DNA of 5,615 bases from Filomicrobium sp. (GTDB taxonomy: Bacteria; Pseudomonadota; Alphaproteobacteria; Rhizobiales; Hyphomicrobiaceae), in the NCBI GenBank assembly GCA_021775655.1, contig JAJFHK010000359.1, positions 1 through 5,615 on the forward strand, written 5' to 3'. A program made the translations under genes and the position numbers. Positions within the stretch are counted from its first letter, which is position 1, and the number at the start of each line of letters is the position of its first letter. Of this stretch, positions 1 through 5,579 are shown piece after piece. The notes below the pieces were generated by a model, which was not told where the DNA came from, ran no database searches, and saw only the letters and a list, made by a program, of their open reading frames with translations.

Positions 1-1
1 C

Positions 2-217
2 ATCTTCCTGACCCGCGTCGGCAAGCTGCTGATGGCGCTGGGCGAGACCGGCCGCCGGGAGTTCCTGGTGAATACCGCAACCCGTTTGCGGTCGGTTGCC
101 GATCACGAAGTCATCGTGGCGGCCCTGCGGGCGCGCGACACGGCAGCGGCGCAACAGGCGGTGCGGCAACACATGGTCAACGTTCGCAAGGCATGGCGAA
201 CGGTCAAGGGCGTGTAG
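2..217 (+). CDS. GntR/FadR-type transcriptional regulator, C-terminal end (partial)
   Basis: Reading from base 2, the frame is open to a TAG stop at 215-217 and gives 71 residues; the gene begins outside the window. The stretch DHEVIVAALRARDTAAAQ followed by AVRQHM is the typical last-helix pattern of the FCD ligand-binding domain of FadR-subfamily GntR regulators (consensus (D/E)Hxx(I/L)xxAxxxRDxxxAxxAxxxH). The two histidines in DH and QHM are at the usual positions of the FCD metal/ligand-binding histidines. The DNA-binding winged helix would be upstream and is not visible, so target and effector cannot be inferred. An internal ATG at 32 is not a credible start because the domain similarity begins before it. 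The gene lies outside the tRNA-bounded segment and is therefore probably old chromosomal flank. Family assignment is fairly sure; a relative with the same helical domain is the only real alternative. Confidence 0.72.
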   Translation: MFLTRVGKLLMALGETGRREFLVNTATRLRSVADHEVIVAALRARDTAAAQQAVRQHMVNVRKAWRTVKGV

Positions 218-284
218 GCCCGCTCGTAGGCCGCGGCGCCGGTGTTATGACGGCGGTTGTACCCCTTGTGGATGGCCTCAATAA

Positions 285-337
285 TGGTGAGCGCGACAGG
301 GATCGGACCTGCGACCGTCTGACTCGTGGACAGATGC
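285..337 (-). repeat. tRNA-Lys 3'-half remnant, probable distal attachment site
   Basis: This stretch matches the 3' part of the tRNA-Lys gene at 5297-5349 at 45 of 53 positions without gaps, including 23 identical bases at 283-305 that cover the CCA end, acceptor 3' strand and half of the T arm. It cannot be a working tRNA: the D arm and 5' acceptor strand are absent, the T loop has lost its invariant TTC, and the anticodon loop has been replaced by unrelated bases without the invariant U33. The two flanks of the anticodon stem are still recognisable. Weaker similarity continues in the same register to the left: 261-270 matches 5273-5282 at 9 of 10 positions. The orientation is what is expected of the displaced 3' fragment left when an element inserts into a tRNA gene. 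Confidence 0.78.
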
Positions 338-451
338 CGGCGGTCGCACGACAAAGCTTGGATTGCCGGTCTCAATATCATGACCATAAACGCATTCGGT
401 TTTGTTCGTTCGACTCGACATTCGCGTTCTAATCGAACTGTGTTCGAACCA
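338..451. other. Non-coding stretch between att remnant and integrase piece
   Basis: No gene is visible here. Several GTTCG/CGAAC words occur at 400-450, and CGAAC-TGT-GTTCG (434-446) could form a short hairpin, but without a T-run. The open reading frames crossing this stretch are antisense extensions of the integrase and tRNA remnants. Confidence 0.5.
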
Positions 452-580
452 ACAGATGGCAAAGCCCGATAGAGGTGGCCCGCCGTTGATCCGACGCCCG
501 GGAAACACGTGCGGATTTCCCGACACCGGCGCCTGGGCACGGATAATTTCCATTGCGGCCGTGGGAAGGCGAAGAGTGCC
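452..580 (-). pseudogene. Tyrosine recombinase (P4-type integrase), central fragment, inverted
   Basis: On the minus strand, 580 to 452 reads GTLRLPTAAMEIIRAQ, then VSGNPHVFPGRR, then GGPPLSGFAIC. This is the characteristic stretch of alphaproteobacterial P4-type integrases between the first catalytic Arg and the HxxR box (pattern H-R-(V/L)-P-L-x-x-x-A-x-x-I-(I/L)-x-x-Q, followed by NP(Y/H)VFxGR and L-x-G-F). Similarity stops abruptly at 452, right after GFAIC, where the next family residues would be a short linker and LD(E/Q)K. That continuation is found on the opposite strand at 772. Upstream, before residue GTLR, the sequence no longer resembles an integrase, so the N-terminal DNA-binding part and the first catalytic Arg are lost. 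It is a dead fragment; assignment rests on motif recognition by eye. Confidence 0.7.
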
Positions 581-605
581 GGGGTTATACCAGTAACGGG
601 GGCGT

Positions 606-737
606 CTAGTCGGTTTCATCGTCATCGCTTTCAGTGCCATCATCGCGGCCCCAAAAGACCGCGAGGCCGATTCCGCCGACGACTGACAACACCGCCATGA
701 GGCCCCGATTTTCCAGGGCGGCCCCGCCGATCTGCAT
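606..737 (-). CDS. Candidate small single-pass membrane protein (43 aa)
   Basis: A minus-strand frame from ATG (737-735) to TAG (608-606) gives 43 residues: a short amphipathic start (MQIGGAALENRG), one clear hydrophobic segment (LMAVLSVVGGIGLAVFW, residues about 13-29), then a very acidic tail (GRDDGTESDDDETD). Third codon positions are mostly G or C and the hydrophobic/acidic organisation is orderly, which is unlike the surrounding debris. There is no convincing ribosome binding site in front of the ATG. I do not recognise a family. It lies inside the segment that seems to have been inverted together with the integrase fragment, so before inversion it would have preceded the integrase on the same strand. 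It may equally be the C-terminal remnant of a longer membrane protein, since the frame is open upstream to a stop near 780. Confidence 0.38.
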   Translation of the reverse strand: MQIGGAALENRGLMAVLSVVGGIGLAVFWGRDDGTESDDDETD

Positions 738-771
738 GATTAGCCAGAGATAGCGGTATATTGGTGAGCGT

Positions 772-937
772 GTGCTCGATCAGAAAATTGCGGAAGCGAA
801 CGACGGGGACACTTTGCAACACTGGACGTTGCATGACCTACGTCGAACAGCACATAGCCTGATGTCCGGAAGCCGGTGTGCGGCCTGATATTGCCGAGCG
901 TGTTCTCGGCCATGCGATCACGGGTGTCGAAGGCGTC
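772..937 (+). pseudogene. Tyrosine recombinase (P4-type integrase), C-terminal fragment with frameshift
   Basis: From 772 the plus strand reads VLDQKIAEANDGDTLQHW then TLHDLRRTAHSLMS in one frame. After an extra base at about 868-871 it continues in the next frame as AGVRPDIAERVLGHAITG and VEGV, ending at 937. HDLRRT (832-849) is the HxxR catalytic box and LGHAI carries the following catalytic His of tyrosine recombinases. The nucleophilic Tyr expected directly after GVEGV is absent (AGC, Ser, at 938-940), and family similarity ends there. The gene is therefore inactivated by at least a frameshift and loss of the catalytic tyrosine and the tail. It appears to be the continuation of the oppositely oriented fragment at 452-580. 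Confidence 0.85.
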
Positions 938-1519
938 AGCCGCTTCGGTCGTTGCCGCCAGGACCAGAAAGACACCTTTGGTGGTCCCAGCGAGGACCGC
1001 AAAGCCACCAGAAGATATTGAATTCACAATCCACCCACCTGATCGAGAACAGCAATGGTGTACTTGTCGTCGGACGAAGCGCCGACAGCATACTAGCTTC
1101 CTCAGCCCGAAACTTGATGCTTTTGTAGTAAGGTTTCGAAGTGCGCTGCATACTCGCTGTAAGTCAAAACGCGCCAGTATCACGATTGTCAAAAATGTTC
1201 ATCGATGGGCTCATATCAGTGCTTTCCAGAAAAGCGTTGTATCAGCCGCAGCCAAATTGAAACTCTTAGGTGCGAATGTCTTGCCGTCTACAACGCTCTC
1301 TACGTCCAACGCCATCTTCTATCCCGCCCCCGCCGCACTTTTTCTATCCCGGCGCATTTTTAAGGCGTTTCGTGACGAGACGTTCGCGGTCTGGAATCAA
1401 AGTTGGCTTGCCGCCTGATCCGGATTGTCAATGCCCGTAACACACCCCCCCTAGCCCGTGAGGCTCAGTAAGGCGACTAGCCGAGGGCCCGCGCTTCCTA
1501 ATATGGATGCCACCCAGAC
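938..1519. other. 582 bp with no recognisable gene
   Basis: No reading frame in either orientation resembles a protein family I know. A 180-codon plus-strand frame crosses 876-1418, but it begins inside the integrase remnant in the wrong frame and its residue composition (many Ser, Thr, Arg, no family motif) looks non-coding. GC content is noticeably lower around 1060-1320 than in the neighbouring genes. The stretch probably holds eroded integrase tail and other island debris as well as the control region of the SulP gene, although I see no convincing promoter pair, operator or hairpin. Confidence 0.5.
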
Positions 1520-3241
1520 ATGAAGACTGTAAAACCAGGCCAGGGAGACGGGCCAAGTTTCGCTGAGCTCTATACGCCGAAATTAGTCACCGTACTTCGA
1601 GAGGGCTACGGACTGCTGCAGCTTCGGGCAGATGCTATCGCCGGGCTGACCGTCGCCATCGTCGCGCTGCCGTTGTCGATGGCGATCGCCATCGCCTCGG
1701 GTGCGACGCCCGCGCAGGGGCTCTATACCGCAATCGTCGGTGGATTCCTGGTTTCTCTGCTTGGCGGATCTCGCTTCCAGGTTGGTGGGCCAGCCGGCGC
1801 ATTCATCGTTCTGGTAGCGGCGACTGTGGCGCAACATGGGATGGACGGGTTGATCCTCGCGACGTTCCTGTCGGGCTTGATGCTCGCCACGGCAGGATTA
1901 CTTCGCCTTGGCGTTTTCATCAAGTTCATTCCGTTCCCAGTGACCGTTGGCTTCACGGCCGGTATCGCAGTGATCATCTTTGCGAGCCAGATCAGCGAAA
2001 TCTTTGGCCTGTCGCTTGGTCACGAACCGGGCAAATTGCTCGAGAAGATCCCCGCCCTCTGGGAGGCGCGTACGACCCTGACACCCGCAGCTTTCGGGGT
2101 GTCGCTGACGAGTGTGGCGATCATCCTGTGGCTGCGCACGTGGCGTCCACACTGGCCGGGCATGCTGATCGCCGTCGGTATTGCTGCTGTTGCGACAGTC
2201 TTGCTGAATTTGCCCGTGCAGACCATTGGCACAAAATTCGGTGGTATCCCATCGATCCTGCCAGCCCCGAACTTCCCAGAGCTATCCGTAGACAAGATCA
2301 TGGCCGTCCTGCCAGCCGCGATGTCGTTCACCCTGTTGGGTGCTATTGAATCGCTGCTGTCCGCCGTCGTTGCCGATGGCATGAGCGGCCGTCGGCATCG
2401 CTCGAATTCCGAGTTAGTCGCGCAGGGCGCTGCCAATATCGGTAGTTCACTCTTCGGCGGGTTTTGTGTCACGGGCACGATCGCACGCACGGCGACCAAT
2501 GTGCGTTCCGGCGCGCATGGACCGATCGCAGGAATATTGCACGCGGTTTTTTTGTTGCTGTTCATGCTGGTCGCCGCACCGCTTGCAGCCTACATTCCTC
2601 TGGCGGCATTGGCTGGCGTTCTGGCCGTGGTCGCCTGGAACATGATCGAAAAACCAGCCATTGCAGTCCTGGCGCGCTCAGGCTGGGGTGAGATAGTCGT
2701 GCTTAGCGCGACCTTCTTCCTGACAATATTTCGTGACCTCGCAGAGGCCATTATCGTCGGGGTCGCCCTCGGTTCGGTGCTGTTTATTCATCGCATGAGC
2801 CGAACTACGGCGGTTGAAACCGATACCCCCTTTGTCGGGCGTGACGAGGCGGACACTGCAAGGCCACGTGGGGACTACGACAAAGAGTTGTCCGCAAACC
2901 CGGACATCGTTGTGTATCGAATCACCGGTGCACTTTTCTTTGGCGCAACCGCATCCATCGGCTCGGTACTCGACCGCATTCAGGATCGCCACAAGGCCTT
3001 GATCGTAGACTTCTCGTCGGTTCCTTTCCTCGACGCCACAGGGGCGAACATGATCAAAGGTCTTGCACATAAGGCGCACAAGTGCGGAGTGACATTGTGG
3101 CTCAGTGGAGCCAGCCGGGACATCCGCCGTGTGTTCATCAATCATGGATTGAAGAAGCCGCTTGTGCACTATACCTCGACTGTCGATAAGGCGGTTCTTG
3201 CCATACGAAGCGGAACCACGACGGAAATCAAAGCTGCGTGA
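1520..3241 (+). CDS. SulP-family inorganic anion transporter with C-terminal STAS domain
   Basis: The 573-residue protein has the length and architecture of bacterial SulP (SLC26-like) transporters, inner-membrane carriers or exchangers of sulfate, bicarbonate, chloride or dicarboxylates. Residues about 35-425 form a hydrophobic core of repeated membrane spans, with the typical VGGPAGAF loop at 88-95 and the SulP signature around 276-307 (ESLLSAVVADG...RHRSNSELVAQGAAN). VTGTIARTATNVRSGA (318-332) is the conserved motif before the next span. After a hydrophilic linker (about 430-460) comes a cytoplasmic STAS domain (463-563), with VDFSSVPFLDATGA marking its nucleotide-binding/regulatory loop. 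An in-frame stop at 1499-1501 makes the ATG at 1520 the first possible ATG; a clear Shine-Dalgarno is lacking, with only GGATG 11 bases upstream. The gene is complete with no frameshift, although both sides of the island are decayed. Neighbours include no carbonic anhydrase or sulfate-assimilation genes, so the substrate is open; the convergent YeeE gene makes a sulfur oxyanion the best guess. Confidence 0.93.
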   Translation: MKTVKPGQGDGPSFAELYTPKLVTVLREGYGLLQLRADAIAGLTVAIVALPLSMAIAIASGATPAQGLYTAIVGGFLVSLLGGSRFQVGGPAGAFIVLVAATVAQHGMDGLILATFLSGLMLATAGLLRLGVFIKFIPFPVTVGFTAGIAVIIFASQISEIFGLSLGHEPGKLLEKIPALWEARTTLTPAAFGVSLTSVAIILWLRTWRPHWPGMLIAVGIAAVATVLLNLPVQTIGTKFGGIPSILPAPNFPELSVDKIMAVLPAAMSFTLLGAIESLLSAVVADGMSGRRHRSNSELVAQGAANIGSSLFGGFCVTGTIARTATNVRSGAHGPIAGILHAVFLLLFMLVAAPLAAYIPLAALAGVLAVVAWNMIEKPAIAVLARSGWGEIVVLSATFFLTIFRDLAEAIIVGVALGSVLFIHRMSRTTAVETDTPFVGRDEADTARPRGDYDKELSANPDIVVYRITGALFFGATASIGSVLDRIQDRHKALIVDFSSVPFLDATGANMIKGLAHKAHKCGVTLWLSGASRDIRRVFINHGLKKPLVHYTSTVDKAVLAIRSGTTTEIKAA

Positions 3242-3460
3242 TGACCACTTCGCTTCCGGTCAATGCCTCTCGGCCTCCTCAACTAGCCGCGCCGACCACC
3301 GACGCAGCTTCCGATATCAACCTGCCACAACGCAGTACCCTGCGATGACCCCATGTCCACACATGACAGCACCATCGCGAGTCTCGAAAAGCCATCAAAT
3401 CGGCTGGAACATAGGTCATTGTTCTGGTTGACTGAAATACATCTACGAGTCTGAGCAGCT
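3242..3460. other. Convergent intergenic gap between the two transporter genes
   Basis: This 219 bp gap receives transcripts from both sides, so a terminator is expected. The only hairpins I see are weak: CGCAG-TACC-CTGCG near 3332-3345 and CTGA-GCAGCT-TCAG near 3451-3464. Neither is followed by a T-run, so no intrinsic terminator can be called. No gene is evident. Confidence 0.5.
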
Positions 3461-4486
3461 TCAGTCTCGGGTACAGATGTCGCCGCCACAATCGACGGCC
3501 GGAACTTGGCCGTCCCTTCTTTTCATGATAGTCAGCGCGACGGTAATTCCAGCGATCATAGCAAGGTACGCCGGGATAGCGTGGGGCGACAGCCCGGGGA
3601 TACTGTTGAGAATCAAGACATCGTTGCCGCCCGGCACCATGGCGGCACCCAGTCCCATCAGCAGTCCGCCGAGAAAATGCAGACTCCACTTCTTGGATGG
3701 GCGCCAATCGAGCCTAAAGCCCCGCTTACACCAAGCGGACAGAAACATGCCGGCAAGAAGAGAGGCAAAAAGGTACCAGTAGATCGCCTGGAACGTCTCG
3801 GTTTCTCCCATTACCTGCCTCACACCTCTGTTTAGTACGCTGGTATATGCCCAGGTGCCGTAGGAGGCATAGAGGATCGCATTACTGATACCCATTAAGA
3901 AAGCCGCGGTTGACAAGCGGTAACGGTCGGCGAGCGGCAGCGTCCAGAGCGGCGTTCCGGCGGGACGGGTTTGCCAGAGGCGGGGACCTTCCCAAACTGC
4001 CCACAATAGAAGAACGGCGAGAAGTGCAATCGTCCAAGGTGCAGGCGGCTGCAGGTAAGTCACGGCCGCTGTAGGAGTCCGGACCAGGTGGTTCGAGGTA
4101 AGAAAAACATCGCCGCTGACTCCCAGACAGAAACCAGTCAGAGACAAAAGCATTGACAGACGGCCCCCAGCGAGCCGCGTCAAGGTAGAAAATGCGCAGC
4201 CACCGTTGATCGCAGCGCCCACCCCAAACAGTAGTCCGCCGGCCAATGACTGGACGGACAACTCCCAACTGGAGCTCGGGGCGGTCGGCACGATCCAATT
4301 CAGGATCAGGGTGATGAGCATCACCCACAGTGCGGTCTTGGCAAAACCCACAAGCATGAAAGCGCGGCGGGTCGTTAGGATCTCGGTAACGGCCTTGACC
4401 GTGCAGAAACTCGCCCGGTGCGCTGCAAAGCCGACAAGCCCCGAGAGTGCCAATGAAATCACTAAGAACGCGAGTGTCAAAGTCAT
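3461..4486 (-). CDS. YeeE/YedE family (DUF395) membrane transporter, thiosulfate/sulfur-compound type
   Basis: The 341-residue, almost wholly hydrophobic protein has the two-repeat layout of the YeeE/YedE (sulf_transp) family, whose characterised member TsuA imports thiosulfate through the inner membrane using conserved cysteines. In the first repeat, HRASFCTVKAV (23-33) carries the family Cys (Cys28), and GVGAAINGGCAFSTLTRLAGG (about 88-108) carries the G-x-NGGC motif (Cys97). In the second repeat GGLLMGLGAAMVPGGNDV (273-290) aligns with the usual GGxLMGxGAxxxxGCN motif, but the Cys is replaced by Gly (GGN, 286-288). A stop lies upstream and the ATG at 4486 gives a proper first membrane span; GGGAGAGG upstream is rather far for a good ribosome site. 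The gene is intact, convergent with the SulP gene, and follows a decayed TPP-enzyme gene on the same strand. The exact substrate is not determined by the sequence. Confidence 0.9.
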   Translation of the reverse strand: MTLTLAFLVISLALSGLVGFAAHRASFCTVKAVTEILTTRRAFMLVGFAKTALWVMLITLILNWIVPTAPSSSWELSVQSLAGGLLFGVGAAINGGCAFSTLTRLAGGRLSMLLSLTGFCLGVSGDVFLTSNHLVRTPTAAVTYLQPPAPWTIALLAVLLLWAVWEGPRLWQTRPAGTPLWTLPLADRYRLSTAAFLMGISNAILYASYGTWAYTSVLNRGVRQVMGETETFQAIYWYLFASLLAGMFLSAWCKRGFRLDWRPSKKWSLHFLGGLLMGLGAAMVPGGNDVLILNSIPGLSPHAIPAYLAMIAGITVALTIMKRRDGQVPAVDCGGDICTRD

Positions 4487-4559
4487 GCGAGCCGATATAT
4501 CCTCTCCCGCGGATGAGCAATGCAGGTTCGGTGTTTACTGCGCTTCCCGCCGGCGCCGC

Positions 4560-5062
4560 TACAACCAGTATGACGTTCCGCTCCCGCCGCTTCGTCCCGA
4601 CGGAATGCAAGCCGATGGCGAATAAGCAGTGGGGCCATCGAGTGGTACCGCGCCCTCGCCAATGAGCAGCTGGCCACGCCAATACCAACTTTGTGTGCTC
4701 GGCACCGCAGCTGCTTGGTCGCGCGCTTGCGCACCGCCCCGTTGCCGGCGAGGAGAATCGGGTTCCTCGCGGCTATGAGGTCAACCACTCGGGTGACGGC
4801 CTTGTGATCGTCGGCCGGCCGACGGGTCGTTTCCACCAGCATCGGTGATCCGGTTATCGTCGTCTCAGCCACCTCCTCTGGCCGTCGCGACGATGCGGGC
4901 GCCGGGCTTTTCCATCGCGGCAACCTTGAAGGCCCTGCGCGGGACCTCCGGTACCGTGGCGGGTTTCGCGACCGAGTACGCCGATTTGGAGATTGGCCGG
5001 AACATCGCGGTTGCGTCCATGTTTTGGCGGTTCTTTTTGTGCAGCCGCTGGTCGAGGCCAAG
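4560..5062 (-). pseudogene. Acetolactate synthase-like TPP enzyme, frameshifted internal fragment
   Basis: Minus-strand pieces follow one another in the order of an acetolactate synthase large subunit-like enzyme. From 5062: LGLDQRLHKKNRQNMDA, MFRPISKSAYSV and PATVPEVPRRAFKVAAMEKPGA (family: RLHKESHQNMD, MFRPITKW, IPEVVRKAFKxAxxEKPGA). After a shift near 4885-4905: PEEVAET, then the central-domain segment VTRVVDLIAARNPILLAGNG and AVRKRATKQLR, ending in GIGV at about 4675. After another shift: GEGAVPLDGP (about 4665-4635). After a third: HCLFAIGLHS (about 4631-4602). Recognisable similarity fades near 4560. Thus the N-terminal pyrimidine-binding part (with the catalytic Glu) and the C-terminal diphosphate-binding domain are missing and at least three frameshifts break the rest. 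It cannot encode an enzyme. Family assignment is firm by motif; whether it was a true acetolactate synthase or a related TPP enzyme cannot be told. Confidence 0.82.
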
Positions 5063-5114
5063 GCCCCACGGCAGGAGTTTTCCATGTCCGGTGTTCTGCT
5101 AGAACTTTTTTAGG

Positions 5115-5210
5115 TTAGTGCACGACCGAGAGATATTCCTTCAGGACGGGTGTGAGGCCAAGAGCTTCAAGCCTCGATTCGCGCCCAAAACCTATCTTTC
5201 CACAGTCGTT
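5115..5210 (-). pseudogene. Probable aldehyde dehydrogenase C-terminal remnant
   Basis: On the minus strand the frame ending in TAA at 5117-5115 reads NDCGKIGFGRESRLEALG then LTPVLKEYLSVVH. The GFGRES...LEAL...LKEYLSV arrangement resembles the last residues of the aldehyde dehydrogenase superfamily (GGxKxSGFGRE, xGxEAL, xYLxxKxV). The usual FGG before KxSG is damaged and nothing upstream towards the tRNA looks like the rest of the enzyme. It precedes the TPP-enzyme remnant on the same strand, with the spacing of a former operon after deletions. The match is short, so a different protein tail remains possible. Confidence 0.42.
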
Positions 5211-5272
5211 GGTTAGCCTAGATGTTAGCCGAGCTGAGTTTGGCGATGTTCACCATCCGCTATTTCGACATA

Positions 5273-5349
5273 ACCCATTGTGTTGGTGGGTAAAAATGGT
5301 GAGCGCGACAGGGATCGAACCTGTGACCGTCTGATTAAAAGTCAGATGC
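5273..5349 (-). repeat. Proximal copy of the tRNA-Lys attachment repeat
   Basis: This stretch is the intact partner of the remnant at 285-337: 5297-5349 (tRNA 3' half from anticodon stem to CCA) matches it at 45 of 53 positions, and 5295-5317 is identical to 283-305. The segment 5273-5282, beyond the tRNA end, matches 261-270 at 9 of 10 positions in the same register, so the duplicated region may extend past the tRNA. Confidence 0.7.
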
Positions 5350-5372
5350 TCTACCAACTGAGCTACGCGCCC
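5297..5372 (-). tRNA. tRNA-Lys (anticodon UUU)
   Basis: The minus strand folds as a standard 76-base tRNA with encoded CCA. The acceptor stem is GGGCGCG (5372-5366) with CGCGCTC, containing one G-U pair. A D arm follows (AGCTCAGTTGGTAGAGC). The anticodon stem TCTGA/TCAGA encloses loop CTTTTAA with anticodon TTT at 5339-5337. The T arm is ACAGG-TTCGATC-CCTGT. The invariant T33 and TTC are in place. A run of five T follows the CCA end directly on the coding strand. The gene is intact even though it serves as one boundary of the island, as expected when the integrating element restores the 3' half. Confidence 0.97.
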
Positions 5373-5501
5373 GACGCAATGGTTTCAATAATTTAGTTCT
5401 GGTGTCCCTCGCTTTAGGCTCTCTATAGGCTCATCGCTTCGATGCGTCGAACATACTGCGCCTGCGGAAAATCGGCAAGACACACTCGTCGATAGGTTGA
5501 A

Positions 5502-5540
5502 CACAAGAAAACGGCCACTCCTAGTGATACGGAGCGGCCG
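5502..5540 (-). terminator. Rho-independent terminator
   Basis: On the minus strand CGGCCGCTCC (5540-5531), a 9-base loop and GGAGTGGCCG (5521-5512) form a 10-pair stem with one G-U pair, followed at once by TTTTCTTGT (5511-5503). It is oriented to end transcription of the gene entering from the right edge, and it separates that gene from tRNA-Lys. Confidence 0.8.
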
Positions 5541-5579
5541 AGTTCACGAATTGAAGAACACAATCCCGCAGCGGCGGCC

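Larger units (their letters stand above)
285..5349. mobile_element. Decayed tRNA-Lys-integrated genomic island
   Basis: The segment is bounded on the right by an intact tRNA-Lys gene (5297-5372, -) and on the left by a same-orientation copy of that gene's 3' part (285-337). The copies are 5012 bp apart with no indel. Such a direct repeat of a tRNA 3' end is the usual product of site-specific integration by P4-type tyrosine recombinases. Remnants of exactly such an integrase lie just inside the left repeat. Contents are an integrase pseudogene, a possible small membrane protein, an unassigned stretch, an intact SulP transporter, an intact YeeE/YedE transporter, and fragments of a TPP enzyme and an aldehyde dehydrogenase. 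No conjugation or phage structural genes are seen, and with the integrase dead the element cannot mobilise itself. That the whole interval arrived in one event is inference; several insertions and deletions could have built it. Confidence 0.62.

Noticed and set aside
285..337. A second functional tRNA gene with anticodon ACG
   Set aside because: The 5' half is missing, position 33 is not T and the T loop is altered, so it is a remnant of the 3' half only.
740..1192. 150-codon minus-strand frame with a mildly hydrophobic patch
   Set aside because: Its first-read part is unassigned DNA and its end is antisense to the integrase fragment (772-937); no motif or start signal supports it.
876..1418. 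180-codon plus-strand frame
   Set aside because: It begins inside the integrase remnant in a frame different from the one carrying the family motifs, and shows no recognisable domain.
2020..2565. 181-codon minus-strand frame inside the SulP gene
   Set aside because: It is antisense to a conserved, motif-rich transporter and has no independent support.
3882..4688. 268-codon minus-strand frame overlapping the YeeE gene
   Set aside because: Only its first part (about 4637-4560) carries real information, as a piece of the TPP-enzyme relic; the rest is a shadow of the YeeE gene in another frame.
5152..5334. 60-codon plus-strand frame ending VSATGIEPVTV, and the similar frame at 193-432 containing ERDRDRTCDRL
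   Set aside because: Both are translations of the antisense of tRNA-Lys or its remnant, a well-known source of false small proteins.
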